From Janthinobacterium sp. B9-8 (lineage in GTDB: Bacteria; Pseudomonadota; Gammaproteobacteria; Burkholderiales; Chitinibacteraceae): DNA of 64,000 nucleotides. A program made the translations under genes and the position numbers. The DNA lies in the NCBI RefSeq assembly GCF_000969645.2, contig NZ_CP014222.1, positions 1,555,813 to 1,619,812 on the forward strand. The letters run 5' to 3'. The notes under the pieces were generated by a model. It was not told the DNA's origin and made no database searches. It saw only the letters and a program-made list of their open reading frames with translations. Of the stretch, positions 26,368 to 35,044 are shown one piece after another (the first letter of the stretch is position 1; each line of letters opens with the position of its first letter).

Positions 26368-27898
26368 GCCTGCCATCACCTTTGATGGCACACGATTATG
26401 TATCGAAGAGATTGTCGCGATTTCCCAGCAAACATCACCCGCCCAGCTCTCAGCCGCGCCAGAATTTCGCCAGCGCATTCAAAAAGGCGCTGACTTCCTA
26501 GACCGCCTATTGCGTGAAGACGGCGTGATTTATGGCGTCACCACCGGCTATGGCGATTCTTGCACCGTGACCATTCCACCCGAGCTGATCAGCGAGCTGC
26601 CGCATCATCTTTACACCTATCACGGCTGCGGTGCCGGGCGCTTTTTAACGCCAGAAGAAAGCCGCGCGGTGATCGCGACTCGGCTGGCGTCTTTATCGCA
26701 AGGCATGTCGGGCGTGAGTATTGCACTGCTCGATCAACTGGAAACACTGCTCAAACACGACATCCTGCCGCTCATCCCAGCAGAGGGCTCGGTCGGGGCC
26801 AGTGGTGATTTAACGCCCTTGTCTTATGTGGCTGCCGTATTGTGTGGCGAACGGGAAGTGATGTATCGCAATGAGCGCCGCAATGCCAGCGATGTACTGG
26901 CAGAGCTGAATATCCAGCCGCTGCGCCTGCGCCCGAAAGAAGGCCTTGCCATGATGAATGGCACAGCGGTGATGACCGCTCTGGCCTGCCTTGCCTGGCA
27001 GCGTGCCGATTACCTGTGTAAGCTTGCGGCCAGACTGACCGCCATGAATGTCGTCGCCAGCGCAGGCAATGCCAATCACTTTGATGAAACGCTGTTTGCC
27101 GTTAAACCCCACGCCGGTCAGCAAGCCGTGGCGGCCCGTATCCGCAATGATTTAGCCAGCCCGCAGCCCAGCCGCAATGACGAGCGGCTGCAGGATCGCT
27201 ACTCCCTGCGCTGCGCCCCGCATGTGATTGGCGTACTGGAAGACGCACTGCCGTTTTTCAGAACATTGATCGAAAACGAGCTAAACAGCGCCAACGACAA
27301 TCCGATTATCGACGCCGAAAACGAGCGCGTTTTACACGGCGGGCATTTCTACGGCGGGCATATTGCCTTTGCCATGGACAGCCTCAAAAACACCGTGGCC
27401 AATCTGGCCGATTTACTCGATCGCCAGCTGGCGCTGCTCGTTGATACCCGCTTTAACCACGGCCTGCCGTCCAACTTATCTGGCTGCACCGGCCCACGCG
27501 CGGCGATTAATCATGGCTTAAAAGCGCTACAAATCAGCGTGTCTGCCTGGACCGCCGAAGCACTCAAGCAAACCATGCCAGCCTCGGTATTTAGCCGCTC
27601 TACCGAATGCCACAATCAGGATAAAGTCAGCATGGGCACGATTGCGGCACGCGATGCCTTACGTGTGCTCGAGCTAACCGAGCAAGTGGTCGCAGCCATG
27701 CTGATTGCTGCGCGTCAGGGCATTGCCCTGCGCCGCCGTATCGATCCAAACCTGCAGCTACCAGAAGCGCTTGCCGCCATGCAGGCCGATCTGGAAGATC
27801 GCATCCCGCTACTGGTGGAAGACCGCGCTTTAGATAAAGAGCTGCAAGCCTTGATTTTGGATATTCGAGCAGAAACCTGGGTGCTCTATGCCGACTAA
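26354..27898 (+). CDS. Aromatic amino acid ammonia-lyase (HAL/TAL/PAL family)
   Basis: The 514-residue enzyme, from ATG 26354, has the MIO-forming triad Ala149-Ser150-Gly151 (EGSVGASGDLTPLSY), the catalytic loop Tyr60 (YGVTTGYG), and ENELNSANDNPI. These enzymes remove ammonia from His, Phe or Tyr to give the arylacrylate. At the substrate-selectivity pair, which is Ser-His in HutH and His-Leu in a studied tyrosine lyase, this protein reads Tyr89-His90 in HLYTYHGCGAG, so specificity is open. Placement in a pigment operon, away from hutU/hutI, argues for aromatic starter supply (p-coumarate or cinnamate) rather than histidine breakdown. It is tightly packed between the acyltransferase and thioesterase genes. 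Confidence -1.
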   Translation: MTNTKPAITFDGTRLCIEEIVAISQQTSPAQLSAAPEFRQRIQKGADFLDRLLREDGVIYGVTTGYGDSCTVTIPPELISELPHHLYTYHGCGAGRFLTPEESRAVIATRLASLSQGMSGVSIALLDQLETLLKHDILPLIPAEGSVGASGDLTPLSYVAAVLCGEREVMYRNERRNASDVLAELNIQPLRLRPKEGLAMMNGTAVMTALACLAWQRADYLCKLAARLTAMNVVASAGNANHFDETLFAVKPHAGQQAVAARIRNDLASPQPSRNDERLQDRYSLRCAPHVIGVLEDALPFFRTLIENELNSANDNPIIDAENERVLHGGHFYGGHIAFAMDSLKNTVANLADLLDRQLALLVDTRFNHGLPSNLSGCTGPRAAINHGLKALQISVSAWTAEALKQTMPASVFSRSTECHNQDKVSMGTIAARDALRVLELTEQVVAAMLIAARQGIALRRRIDPNLQLPEALAAMQADLEDRIPLLVEDRALDKELQALILDIRAETWVLYAD

Positions 27899-28325
27899 GC
27901 CAACTCATCCTCACCTCAGTATCGAAATTGCGCTCAGCCCAGCTTTTCATGATCTGGACCCAATGGATATCGTCTGGCACGGCAATTACCCCAAATACTT
28001 GGAGATCGCCCGCTGCGCCCTGCTGAGCCAATTTAATTACGATTATCCGCAAATGAAAGCATCCGGCTACGCATGGCCGATTGTGGACATGCGCTTGAAA
28101 TACGTAAAACCCGCCAGCTTTGGTCAGCAACTCATCGTGCGCGCTGAAATTGTTGAATGGGAAAGCCGCTTAAAAATCAACTACCTGATTAAAGACGCCG
28201 TCAGCGGCCAGAAAATCAATCAGGCGCATACCATTCAGGTAGCTGTCGATATGAATACGGGTGAAATGCAATATGTTTGCCCGGCGATTCTCTGGGAGCG
28301 ACTTGGGGTGGAGGAGCCGCAGTGA
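27888..28325 (+). CDS. 4-hydroxybenzoyl-CoA-type thioesterase of the aryl-polyene cluster
   Basis: This 145-residue hot-dog protein carries the family segment DLDPMDIVWHGNYPKYLE with the Asp expected to act in catalysis. It may trim or release acyl chains from carrier proteins. It overlaps the ammonia-lyase gene by 11 bp and the next gene by 4 bp (GTGA), so the operon continues without gaps. Confidence -1.
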   Translation: MPTKPTHPHLSIEIALSPAFHDLDPMDIVWHGNYPKYLEIARCALLSQFNYDYPQMKASGYAWPIVDMRLKYVKPASFGQQLIVRAEIVEWESRLKINYLIKDAVSGQKINQAHTIQVAVDMNTGEMQYVCPAILWERLGVEEPQ

Positions 28326-28933
28326 AAATCAATTTTAAGCAGTCATGTGCAGTCGTCTTATTTAGCCTCTTCGCCATCAACAGCCATGCAGCAGATCTAG
28401 CCAGTAGCGTTAAAGAGCGCCTTACTCAGCCAGAGATTCTGCGTGGTGATTTTGAGCAAAACAAACAGGTCAGCGGCTTTAAAAAGCCTTTAGTGTCGCG
28501 TGGTGATTTCTTAGCGGCACGTGATTTGGGCGTGCTTTGGCGCACCAAAACACCTTTTGCCAGCACGCTTAAACTGAGTCGTGACGAGATTGTGGCTAAG
28601 CAAGATGGCGCAGTGGCTTTTCGCCTGAGCGCCAGCAAAGAGCCATCAGTGCGGATGATTAATGGCCTGCTGTTTTCTTTAATGAATGGCGATGTCAGCA
28701 GTTTGGGCGAGTTATTTAAGATTGAAGGCAGTATCAACGGTAAATCGTGGCAGCTGACACTCACCCCCAAGCAAGCAGCCTTAAGCAAAATCATGCGCAA
28801 AATCGAGCTATCTGGCGATCAATTTGTGCGTCGTATTTTGCTGGACGAAGCCAATAACGATCAGACCTTGATTCGCTTTACCGCCCAAAATACCGATGCC
28901 ATCAGCTTGGATGAGCGTGCTCGCTTTGAGTAA
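28322..28933 (+). CDS. LolA-like periplasmic carrier protein of the aryl-polyene cluster
   Basis: The 203-residue protein starts at GTG 28322 and has a signal peptide ending NSHA. The mature part follows the LolA-like pattern (GDFEQNKQVSGFKKPLVSRGDFL, GVLWRTKTPFASTLKLS), an open beta-barrel that binds acyl chains. LolA homologues in aryl-polyene clusters are thought to carry the lipid pigment across the periplasm. The next gene, an exporter, starts inside its 3' end. Confidence -1.
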   Translation: MKINFKQSCAVVLFSLFAINSHAADLASSVKERLTQPEILRGDFEQNKQVSGFKKPLVSRGDFLAARDLGVLWRTKTPFASTLKLSRDEIVAKQDGAVAFRLSASKEPSVRMINGLLFSLMNGDVSSLGELFKIEGSINGKSWQLTLTPKQAALSKIMRKIELSGDQFVRRILLDEANNDQTLIRFTAQNTDAISLDERARFE

Positions 28934-31271
28934 TCAAGTCTCTATTCGACTACTAGCCAAAATCTGGCTGGTCATCGTGCTCGCCCTTATCGGCCACAAT
29001 ATTTATCTATGGTCTGGTCATTTGCAGCTGGATACTGACATCCTCGCCATGCTGCCGCAGGATGAGCGCGACCCGACGGTACAAAACGCCACGCGGCAAC
29101 TCAGCGACTCGGCGTCCAAACGCGTGGTGGTGCTGATCGGCGGGCAGGATTGGGAAAGCGCGCTCACTGCCGCCGATGCTTACGCCGCATCTTTGGAGAG
29201 CAGCAAACTAGCGCTCAGCCTGCGTTACAAAATGAGCGATGAAAGTGCGTGGCTTAGCTTTTTCATTCCTCACCGCAATCAGCTGCTTAGCCCTTCGCAA
29301 CGCCAGCAGCTGAAAAACACCAGCAGCGATCAACTGGCCCAGCGCGCCGTTGCCGCCCTATATCAGCCCGGCATCGGCATGCCCCGCCTTGGTGAATGGC
29401 AAGATGATCCGCTGAATTTACTCGGCGCATGGTTGGGTGAGCGGGCGGCAGAGAGCAAGGTACGCATCAAGGATGGGCGTTTATCGCTACGCGCTTTATC
29501 AGCAGAAGCAATCGAAGAAAACTATGTTTTGCTGACGCTAGAGCAAAGCGGCTCGGCCTTTTCAGTTAAAGCGCAGCAGGCATTGATTCCGGTACTGGAT
29601 GTGGCCAAAGCCGCCGCACTCAAGACTCAGCCTAAAGTGCAGGTTTTAAGCGTTGGCGTCCCCTTGCACGCAGCAGCGGCAGCCAGCCAAGCCGAGCGCG
29701 AAGTCCACACCATAGGCATAGGCTCAATGATCGGCATTGTGCTACTCACCGTCTTTGCCTTTAGCGCTATCCGCCCGCGTATTTTAGTGACCATATCAAT
29801 TGCCATTGGCCTGCTCGCCGCGATTTCGGTCTGCACGCTATTCTTTGGCCGCCTGCATTTAATTACCCTAGTGTTTGGGGCCAGCTTGGTTGGCGTGGCT
29901 GAAAACTACGGCAGCAATTATTTCAGCAGCCGCCAGGGCCGCCCTGCGGCAGAGCGCTGGGCCATGCTTAAAACACAAGCGCCGGTGATGTGGCTAGCGA
30001 TGCTCACCACCGCCATCGGCTATTTGCTGCTCGCGCTCACCCCTTTTCCTGGATTGCGGCAAATCGCCGTTTTCTCCGCCACTGGCCTCTTGGCCGCTTT
30101 TGTGACCGTGATGTGGTGGTTTCCACTCTTTGATAAGGGGGAAATGAATCACACCCGTTTGTCGCTGTGGATAGGCAGTCGCCGCAAGCTCTGGCCCAGT
30201 GTAGGACGCAACCGTTTAACGCTGATATTTAGCTTAATCGTGGCGATCACCTTGCTTTGGGGAGGCTTATCCATCAAAAGCAATGACGATGTGCGGCTAT
30301 TGCAAAACTCGCCCCCCGCACTGATTGCCCAGCAAATCAAAGTCAGCCAGCTGCTCGATCTGCCCAGCCCAGCCCAGTTTTATTTAATTCGCGGAGCAAG
30401 CATTGAAGCGGTCCTGCAGCAGGAAGAAGCGCTCAAAACCAGGCTTGCGCCTCTGATTGCCAAGGGCAGTATCAGCGGCTATCAGGCGATCAGCGATTGG
30501 GTGCCCTCCTTAGTACAGCAGGCAGAAAACCAAGCCTTGGTAGAACGCATGGTATTTGGCGAGCAAGGCGTGCTGGCCAAGGCTAGCTTGGCACTGGGCG
30601 AATCGCTGACGCCAACGTTCAAAACAGCAGCACCGCTCTTGATTGCAAACTGGCTGGCGGCTCCCGTTTCAGAACCGCTGCGCCATCAGTGGCTAGGGAA
30701 ATTTGAAAACGGCTACGCCAGCGTGATGCTGCTACGTGGCGTAAGCAAACCAGCGCAGCTTGCAGAGCTGGCTGCAATTGCCCCAAGCGTGGCAGGCGTG
30801 CGCTGGGTAGATAAAGTAGCCGAAGTTTCCACCGTCATGGGCCGCTATCGGGTGCTGATGGCATGGGTGATCGCACTCAGCTATCTGTTGGTTTTTGCTG
30901 CGCTCAGCTACCGCTTTGGCAGGCAGGCATGGCGGGCGCTTTTGCCCACCTTGCTCGCCAGTGGTCTGGCCTTAGCCATTCTGGCGCTGCTGGGCCAGCC
31001 CCTGCAATTATTCAATATCTTGGCATTGCTGCTGATTTTAGGCATGGGCGTGGATTATGGGATTTTCCTGCTCGAAAATCCCAATCGCCATGAAACAAGA
31101 CCGTTTTTGTCAGTAACACTGGCGGCCGCATCCACCCTGCTTGCCTTTGGTTTACTGGCGCTATCTGCCACCCCCGCCCTGCACGCTTTTGGCCTAACCA
31201 TGCTGCTGGGCATCGGGCTTTCTTGGCTCTTCACTCCGGCATTTATGCCACTTACTACATCAGAAAAATGA
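28911..31271 (+). CDS. RND/MMPL-type exporter of the aryl-polyene cluster
   Basis: The protein has ~786 residues and two MMPL halves. Each half has one N-terminal membrane segment, a periplasmic domain and a group of five membrane segments (GIGSMIGIVLLTVFAFSAI... and LFNILALLLILGMGVDYGIFLLE). The GVDYG motif and the LVGVAENYGSNYF segment are typical of predicted lipid exporters in aryl-polyene clusters. It probably moves the finished pigment lipid out of the inner membrane toward the LolA-like protein. The start is uncertain: ATG 28911 is given, while ATG 28896 and the later GTG 28917 or TTG 28926 are possible, all overlapping the preceding gene. Confidence -1.
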   Translation: MSVLALSNQVSIRLLAKIWLVIVLALIGHNIYLWSGHLQLDTDILAMLPQDERDPTVQNATRQLSDSASKRVVVLIGGQDWESALTAADAYAASLESSKLALSLRYKMSDESAWLSFFIPHRNQLLSPSQRQQLKNTSSDQLAQRAVAALYQPGIGMPRLGEWQDDPLNLLGAWLGERAAESKVRIKDGRLSLRALSAEAIEENYVLLTLEQSGSAFSVKAQQALIPVLDVAKAAALKTQPKVQVLSVGVPLHAAAAASQAEREVHTIGIGSMIGIVLLTVFAFSAIRPRILVTISIAIGLLAAISVCTLFFGRLHLITLVFGASLVGVAENYGSNYFSSRQGRPAAERWAMLKTQAPVMWLAMLTTAIGYLLLALTPFPGLRQIAVFSATGLLAAFVTVMWWFPLFDKGEMNHTRLSLWIGSRRKLWPSVGRNRLTLIFSLIVAITLLWGGLSIKSNDDVRLLQNSPPALIAQQIKVSQLLDLPSPAQFYLIRGASIEAVLQQEEALKTRLAPLIAKGSISGYQAISDWVPSLVQQAENQALVERMVFGEQGVLAKASLALGESLTPTFKTAAPLLIANWLAAPVSEPLRHQWLGKFENGYASVMLLRGVSKPAQLAELAAIAPSVAGVRWVDKVAEVSTVMGRYRVLMAWVIALSYLLVFAALSYRFGRQAWRALLPTLLASGLALAILALLGQPLQLFNILALLLILGMGVDYGIFLLENPNRHETRPFLSVTLAAASTLLAFGLLALSATPALHAFGLTMLLGIGLSWLFTPAFMPLTTSEK

Positions 31272-31537
31272 TCCCAACTATTAATCTATTTATTTTCAAA
31301 CACCTGCGCACTATCGAGATGGTCGGCGTGCTGATGCGTATCTTTAGCTTCAGCCTTGTTAGCTGGTTAGGCCCCGCCAGCCCGTTTATGTTTGTCTGGA
31401 GCCTGAACACCGTCGACGCCATTATGCTGGCATGGTGTTCGGCGCTAAAACGCGATTCTGCTTACACACTACTGAATGGATTCTGGATCATCGTCGGCCT
31501 GATTGGCATTTTAAGAGCGGGGCAGTTTATTCATTAA
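31268..31537 (+). CDS. Small membrane protein, aryl-polyene cluster
   Basis: This 89-residue protein has two or three hydrophobic segments (FSFSLVSWLGPASPFMFVWSL, GFWIIVGLIGIL). Its ATG overlaps the exporter stop (ATGA), so it is translated with the exporter gene. I recognise no functional motif. It is the last gene before a 405-bp gap holding an inverted-repeat element. Confidence -1.
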   Translation: MIPTINLFIFKHLRTIEMVGVLMRIFSFSLVSWLGPASPFMFVWSLNTVDAIMLAWCSALKRDSAYTLLNGFWIIVGLIGILRAGQFIH

Positions 31538-31567
31538 GTCGCCAAGCGAAGATTCCACCTCAGCAAA

Positions 31568-31837
31568 ATCTTGAACCACAGAGTAAAAGGAGGACACAGA
31601 GTTCCACAGAGAAAACCTAAAGACTTGGCTTGTATTCCTACTCGCGGCGAAACATCGTCATTCCCGCGTGCCTTTGGCGGGAATCCAGCAACGCGGCTGG
31701 ATTCCCGATAACAGCACTCGGGAATGACGGGTTTGCGTGTACGTCTTACGGGGGTTTCCGAGCCACACCTTAAGCACCCTCTTGGTTTTCTCTGTGAAAC
31801 TCTGCGCTCTCTGTGTTCTCTGTGGTTCAAGATTTTG
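31568..31837. repeat. CACAGAG-type inverted-repeat element, copy A
   Basis: The left arm begins TCTTGAACCACAGAG and runs through repeated ACACAGAG words. The right arm (31781-31837) is the complement, ending TCTCTGTGGTTCAAGA. The ~160 bp between the arms hold a second, unrelated palindrome (31656-31729). The element lies between an exporter-linked membrane gene and the flavoenzyme gene, with no coding capacity of its own. It is one of six related copies in this window. Confidence -1.
31656..31729. repeat. GTCATTCCCG palindrome nested in element A
   Basis: The outer arms CGTCATTCCCG and CGGGAATGACG are perfect complements of 11 bp. Inside lie GCGGGAATCCAGC and its near-complement GGCTGGATTCCCG. 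The unit contains ATTCCC-N13-GGGAAT twice. Such GGGAAT/ATTCCC palindromes are common dispersed repeats in Beta- and Gammaproteobacteria. Its place inside another inverted repeat suggests insertion of one element into the other. Confidence -1.
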
Positions 31838-31942
31838 CATAGCGCATTACTTTCACTAATGGCGACCCGGTGCATAGCAGCCACCCCACAAGCAACACGA
31901 TTAGCTGAACTTACAAAACCAAAAATACAAAAGAGAAATAAA

Positions 31943-33166
31943 ATGCGTATAGAACACACAGAAATACTCATTATTGGCGCTGGCCCTTCCGGTTCGGTGG
32001 CTGCAGGCTTATTGCGTAAGCAAGGCCGTCAGGTACTGATCATTGAAAAAGAAACCTTTCCGCGTTTCTCTATTGGCGAAAGCCTCTTGCCACAAAGCAT
32101 GGAATACATCGAAGCGGCTGGCTTTTTACAGGATGTGATTGAGGCCGGCTTTCAGTATAAAAATGGCGCGGCTTTTGTGCGGGGCGAGCAAACCACCGCC
32201 TTTGATTTCAGAGATAAGTTTTCAAGCGGCTGGGGCACCACTTACCAGGTGCAGCGCGGCAATTTTGACCATGTGCTAGCCAAGGCCGCGGCAAAAGCAG
32301 GCGCAGTCATCCGCTATCAGGAACAAGTGATTGCGGTTGATTTGGAAGGCGATCAGCCACGGATCACCGTGCAATCGGCCACAGAAACTTACCAAATTAA
32401 CGCTCGGTTCTTGCTGGATGCCAGTGGCTTTGGCCGAATTCTGCCCCGCCTGCTTAAGCTGGAAACGCCTTCCGACTTCCCTGTGCGCGGTGCTTACTTC
32501 ACCCATATCGAAGATCGCATTTCAAAAGAGGGTTTTGATCGGAATAAGATTCTGATCAGCGTGCATCCAGATCACCACGACGTGTGGTTCTGGACCATTC
32601 CTTTTTCGAATGGCCGCTGCTCGCAAGGTGTAGTTGCCAAACCAGAATTCCTAGAAAAATATCAAGGTAGCGAAACCGAGCGCCTACAAGCCATTATCGC
32701 CGAAGTACCCACCCTGTCTGCTGTACTTAAAAACGCCGTTTGGGATACGCCTGCCCGCCAGTTAATCGGTTACTCCGCCAATGTCAGCAGCTTGCACGGT
32801 AAAGGGTTTGCCTTGCTGGGCAATGCGGGTGAGTTTCTTGATCCGGTTTTCTCTAGTGGCGTCACTATCGCAGTTAAATCTGCGGCGCTAGCTGCGGCAG
32901 CCATTGAGCGCGAATTTGCAGGTGAAGCCGTCAATTGGCAGTCAGATTATGCCGACCCTCTGAAAGCGGGCGTCGATGCATTTAGGGCTTTTGTGAGCAG
33001 TTGGTACGAAGGCGGCTTTCAGGATGTAATCTTTCATCAAGACCAATCACCCGATGTACGCCGAATGATCTCGGCCATTTTGGCGGGCTACGCATGGGAT
33101 TTAAACAATCCCTATGTGGCGCAGCCTAAGCGCTTAAAAACGCTGGAGCAATTGTGCGCGGCTTAA
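31943..33166 (+). CDS. FAD-dependent halogenase/monooxygenase-like protein of the aryl-polyene cluster
   Basis: The protein has 407 residues from ATG 31943 (AAGAGA upstream). It has the FAD-binding ILIIGAGPSGSVAAGLL at the N-terminus and the flavin-dependent halogenase signature W-x-W-x-I-P (VWFWTIPF, Trp215 and Trp217). A Lys at 73 in GFQYKNGAAFVRG sits where phenolic halogenases have a conserved Lys. GNAGEFLDPVFSSGVTIA is the usual second flavin contact. It may halogenate or hydroxylate the aryl head group. Brominated xanthomonadins and chlorinated flexirubins are known relatives of aryl polyenes. Homologues in aryl-polyene clusters are often called only oxidoreductases, so halogenation here is a hypothesis. 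A frame from 31724 is open upstream but runs through element A and is not coding. Confidence -1.
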   Translation: MRIEHTEILIIGAGPSGSVAAGLLRKQGRQVLIIEKETFPRFSIGESLLPQSMEYIEAAGFLQDVIEAGFQYKNGAAFVRGEQTTAFDFRDKFSSGWGTTYQVQRGNFDHVLAKAAAKAGAVIRYQEQVIAVDLEGDQPRITVQSATETYQINARFLLDASGFGRILPRLLKLETPSDFPVRGAYFTHIEDRISKEGFDRNKILISVHPDHHDVWFWTIPFSNGRCSQGVVAKPEFLEKYQGSETERLQAIIAEVPTLSAVLKNAVWDTPARQLIGYSANVSSLHGKGFALLGNAGEFLDPVFSSGVTIAVKSAALAAAAIEREFAGEAVNWQSDYADPLKAGVDAFRAFVSSWYEGGFQDVIFHQDQSPDVRRMISAILAGYAWDLNNPYVAQPKRLKTLEQLCAA

Positions 33167-33696
33167 TCATCCTGCTCACCTTGCTGGGCGGCTGCGCAAG
33201 TGCCCCCAAGATGAGTTTGCCCGCTTTGCGCTTGGCTCCTGCGGCCTTCGCCGGATCGGTCAGCCTGACGCAAAGACTGAGCGTCACGCCCTTGCCAGCC
33301 AATAGCGCCGTGCCCAAAACGCTGGATGCCTTACTGGAAATCAGCCCGGAGCAAGTTCAGTTAGCAGGCTTTGCACTGGGGCAGCGTATTCTTACGGTAA
33401 GCTGGGACGGGCAATCGCTGACAAGCAGCCGCCATGCCCTGCTGCCCAAAGAGGTAGACGAGCAGCGTGTGCTGCGTGATGTGCAACTGGTTTACTGGCC
33501 GCAAGCAGCCATTCAGGCCGCCTTGCCAGAGGGCTGGACACTAAGCGAAGAAGGGAACGTCAGAAAACTGACGCTAGGCCAAGAAAACGCCATCACCATC
33601 CGCTACCACGCCACACCCCACTGGGCCGGCAAAGCCGAATTAGAAAACACCCTAGAGCACTATCGGCTGGTGATTGATTCAAAAGAAACACCTTGA
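33154..33696 (+). CDS. Outer-membrane lipoprotein of the aryl-polyene cluster (DUF3261-like)
   Basis: This 180-residue protein starts at GTG 33154 inside the end of the flavoenzyme gene. The lipobox LLGGCA gives a lipidated Cys near residue 14. The rest is beta-rich with no catalytic motif. Small lipoproteins of this kind are regular members of aryl-polyene clusters and may receive pigment from the LolA-like carrier at the outer membrane. That role is inferred from context. Confidence -1.
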   Translation: MRGLIILLTLLGGCASAPKMSLPALRLAPAAFAGSVSLTQRLSVTPLPANSAVPKTLDALLEISPEQVQLAGFALGQRILTVSWDGQSLTSSRHALLPKEVDEQRVLRDVQLVYWPQAAIQAALPEGWTLSEEGNVRKLTLGQENAITIRYHATPHWAGKAELENTLEHYRLVIDSKETP

Positions 33697-33707
33697 ACGC
33701 AAAAGAT

Positions 33708-33823
33708 CTGTAGACACAGAGAACGGTAAGAACACAGAGCACACAGAGAAAACCTAAAGAATTTTTTCTCAAGGTTTTCTCTGTGTGCTGCTTTTAAACG
33801 CTGTGTTCTCTGTGTCTACAAAC
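33708..33823. repeat. CACAGAG-type inverted-repeat element, copy B (GTAGACACAGAG subtype)
   Basis: The left arm starts TCTGTAGACACAGAG and continues with ACACAGAGCACACAGAG. The right arm ends CTCTGTGTCTACA, its complement. Where copies A, C, E and F have TTGAACCACAG at the tips, this one has CTGTAGACACAG, so at least two subtypes exist. It sits 11 bp after the lipoprotein stop and ahead of the apeO-like gene. Confidence -1.
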
Positions 33824-33856
33824 CTAAGGTTTTTAAATAAGGAAGCACCGCTCGCG

Positions 33857-35044
33857 ATGAGTATTTATTTAAATCAGCTTGGCATTGTTTGTGCGCTGGG
33901 TAACGGCATTGATGAGCTGCGCCAAGCCCTTTTTGCCGATGCGCCTAGCGGTGTTGCGCCCTATGCTTGCCTTGGAAAAACGCTGCATCTAGGCGTAGTA
34001 ACAAGCGAGCTGGCTTCGCAAGATGCGCTGCCATCCAAGCTGCACAGCCGTAATAACGCGCTGCTGCTCACGGCTTTAGCGCAAATTCGCCCCGCGGTGG
34101 ATGCAGCGATTACCCGCTTTGGTGTGGCGCGGATAGGCGTGGTCTTAGGCACCAGCACTTCAGGCATTGGTGAGGCGCAAGCTGCAATTGCCCAGCATCA
34201 GGCCACAGGCCAGCTACCCGCCCATTTTCATATTGCACAGCAAGAGCTAGGCTCGCCTGCTACCGCGCTCAGCACCCTCTTGGGGCTGGCTGGCCCTGCA
34301 ATGGTGGTTTCCACCGCCTGTTCTTCCAGCGCCAAAGCCATGGCGAGCGCGGCAAGGCTGCTGAATGCGGGGATGTGTGATGCCGTGATTTGTGGTGGCG
34401 TGGATTCGCTCTGTGATTTTACCGTGGCGGGATTTTCGTCGCTGGAATCCATCAGCGCGGATCGCTGCCAGCCGATGAGCATTCATCGCAACGGTATTAA
34501 TATTGGCGAAGGCGCGGCACTGTTTCTAATGAGTAAAGATTTAATGGAAGAGTCCGACGCCGTGACGCTCCTAGGCTGGGGGGAAAGCTCGGATGCGCAT
34601 CATATTTCAGCTCCCGCACCGGACGGAAAAGGCGCAAGCACTGCCATGCAAGCCGCGCTCCATCGAGCAGGCTTACAAGCGTCCGATATCGATTACATCA
34701 ATCTGCACGGCACGGCAACACAGCAAAATGATGCAATGGAAAGCCTTGCTATTTATCAGCTATTTGGCAGCCACACACCGTGCAGCTCAAGCAAACCTTT
34801 AACCGGCCACACGCTGGGTGCAGCGGGAGCCATTGAAGCGGCGATCTGCTGGCTGGCTCTCAAGACAGGGCAACTCCCCCCCCATTGGTGGGATGGCGAG
34901 ATAGATCCCGCAATTGCCCCGCTTGCACTCGTCAAGCCATCCTTCAAGCCCGCCCGCCCGCCACGCTACGCCTTAAGCAACTCCTTTGCATTTGGCGGCA
35001 GCAATGCAAGTTTGATTTTTGGACGTGACCATGCAGCCCATTGA
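33857..35044 (+). CDS. apeO: Beta-ketoacyl-ACP synthase (ApeO-type)
   Basis: The 395-residue ketosynthase has the full catalytic set: Cys in VVSTACSSSAKAMA, His in INLHGTATQQND and His in TGHTLGAAGAIEA. It would extend the polyene chain by Claisen condensation of malonyl-ACP. It opens a KS-DH-KR-KS block in the order seen for ApeO-P-Q-R. The ATG at 33857 gives the normal N-terminus (MSIYLNQLGIVCALG). A frame from 33785 runs back into element B. An AAGGA stands 13 bases upstream, farther than ideal. The symbol is assigned by order and family. Confidence -1.
   Translation: MSIYLNQLGIVCALGNGIDELRQALFADAPSGVAPYACLGKTLHLGVVTSELASQDALPSKLHSRNNALLLTALAQIRPAVDAAITRFGVARIGVVLGTSTSGIGEAQAAIAQHQATGQLPAHFHIAQQELGSPATALSTLLGLAGPAMVVSTACSSSAKAMASAARLLNAGMCDAVICGGVDSLCDFTVAGFSSLESISADRCQPMSIHRNGINIGEGAALFLMSKDLMEESDAVTLLGWGESSDAHHISAPAPDGKGASTAMQAALHRAGLQASDIDYINLHGTATQQNDAMESLAIYQLFGSHTPCSSSKPLTGHTLGAAGAIEAAICWLALKTGQLPPHWWDGEIDPAIAPLALVKPSFKPARPPRYALSNSFAFGGSNASLIFGRDHAAH

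Noticed and set aside
26354..27898. Histidine utilisation (hutH) annotation
   Set aside because: The family fits but the gene lies deep in an aryl-polyene operon with overlapping neighbours, no hutU/I/G nearby, and a different residue at the selectivity site.
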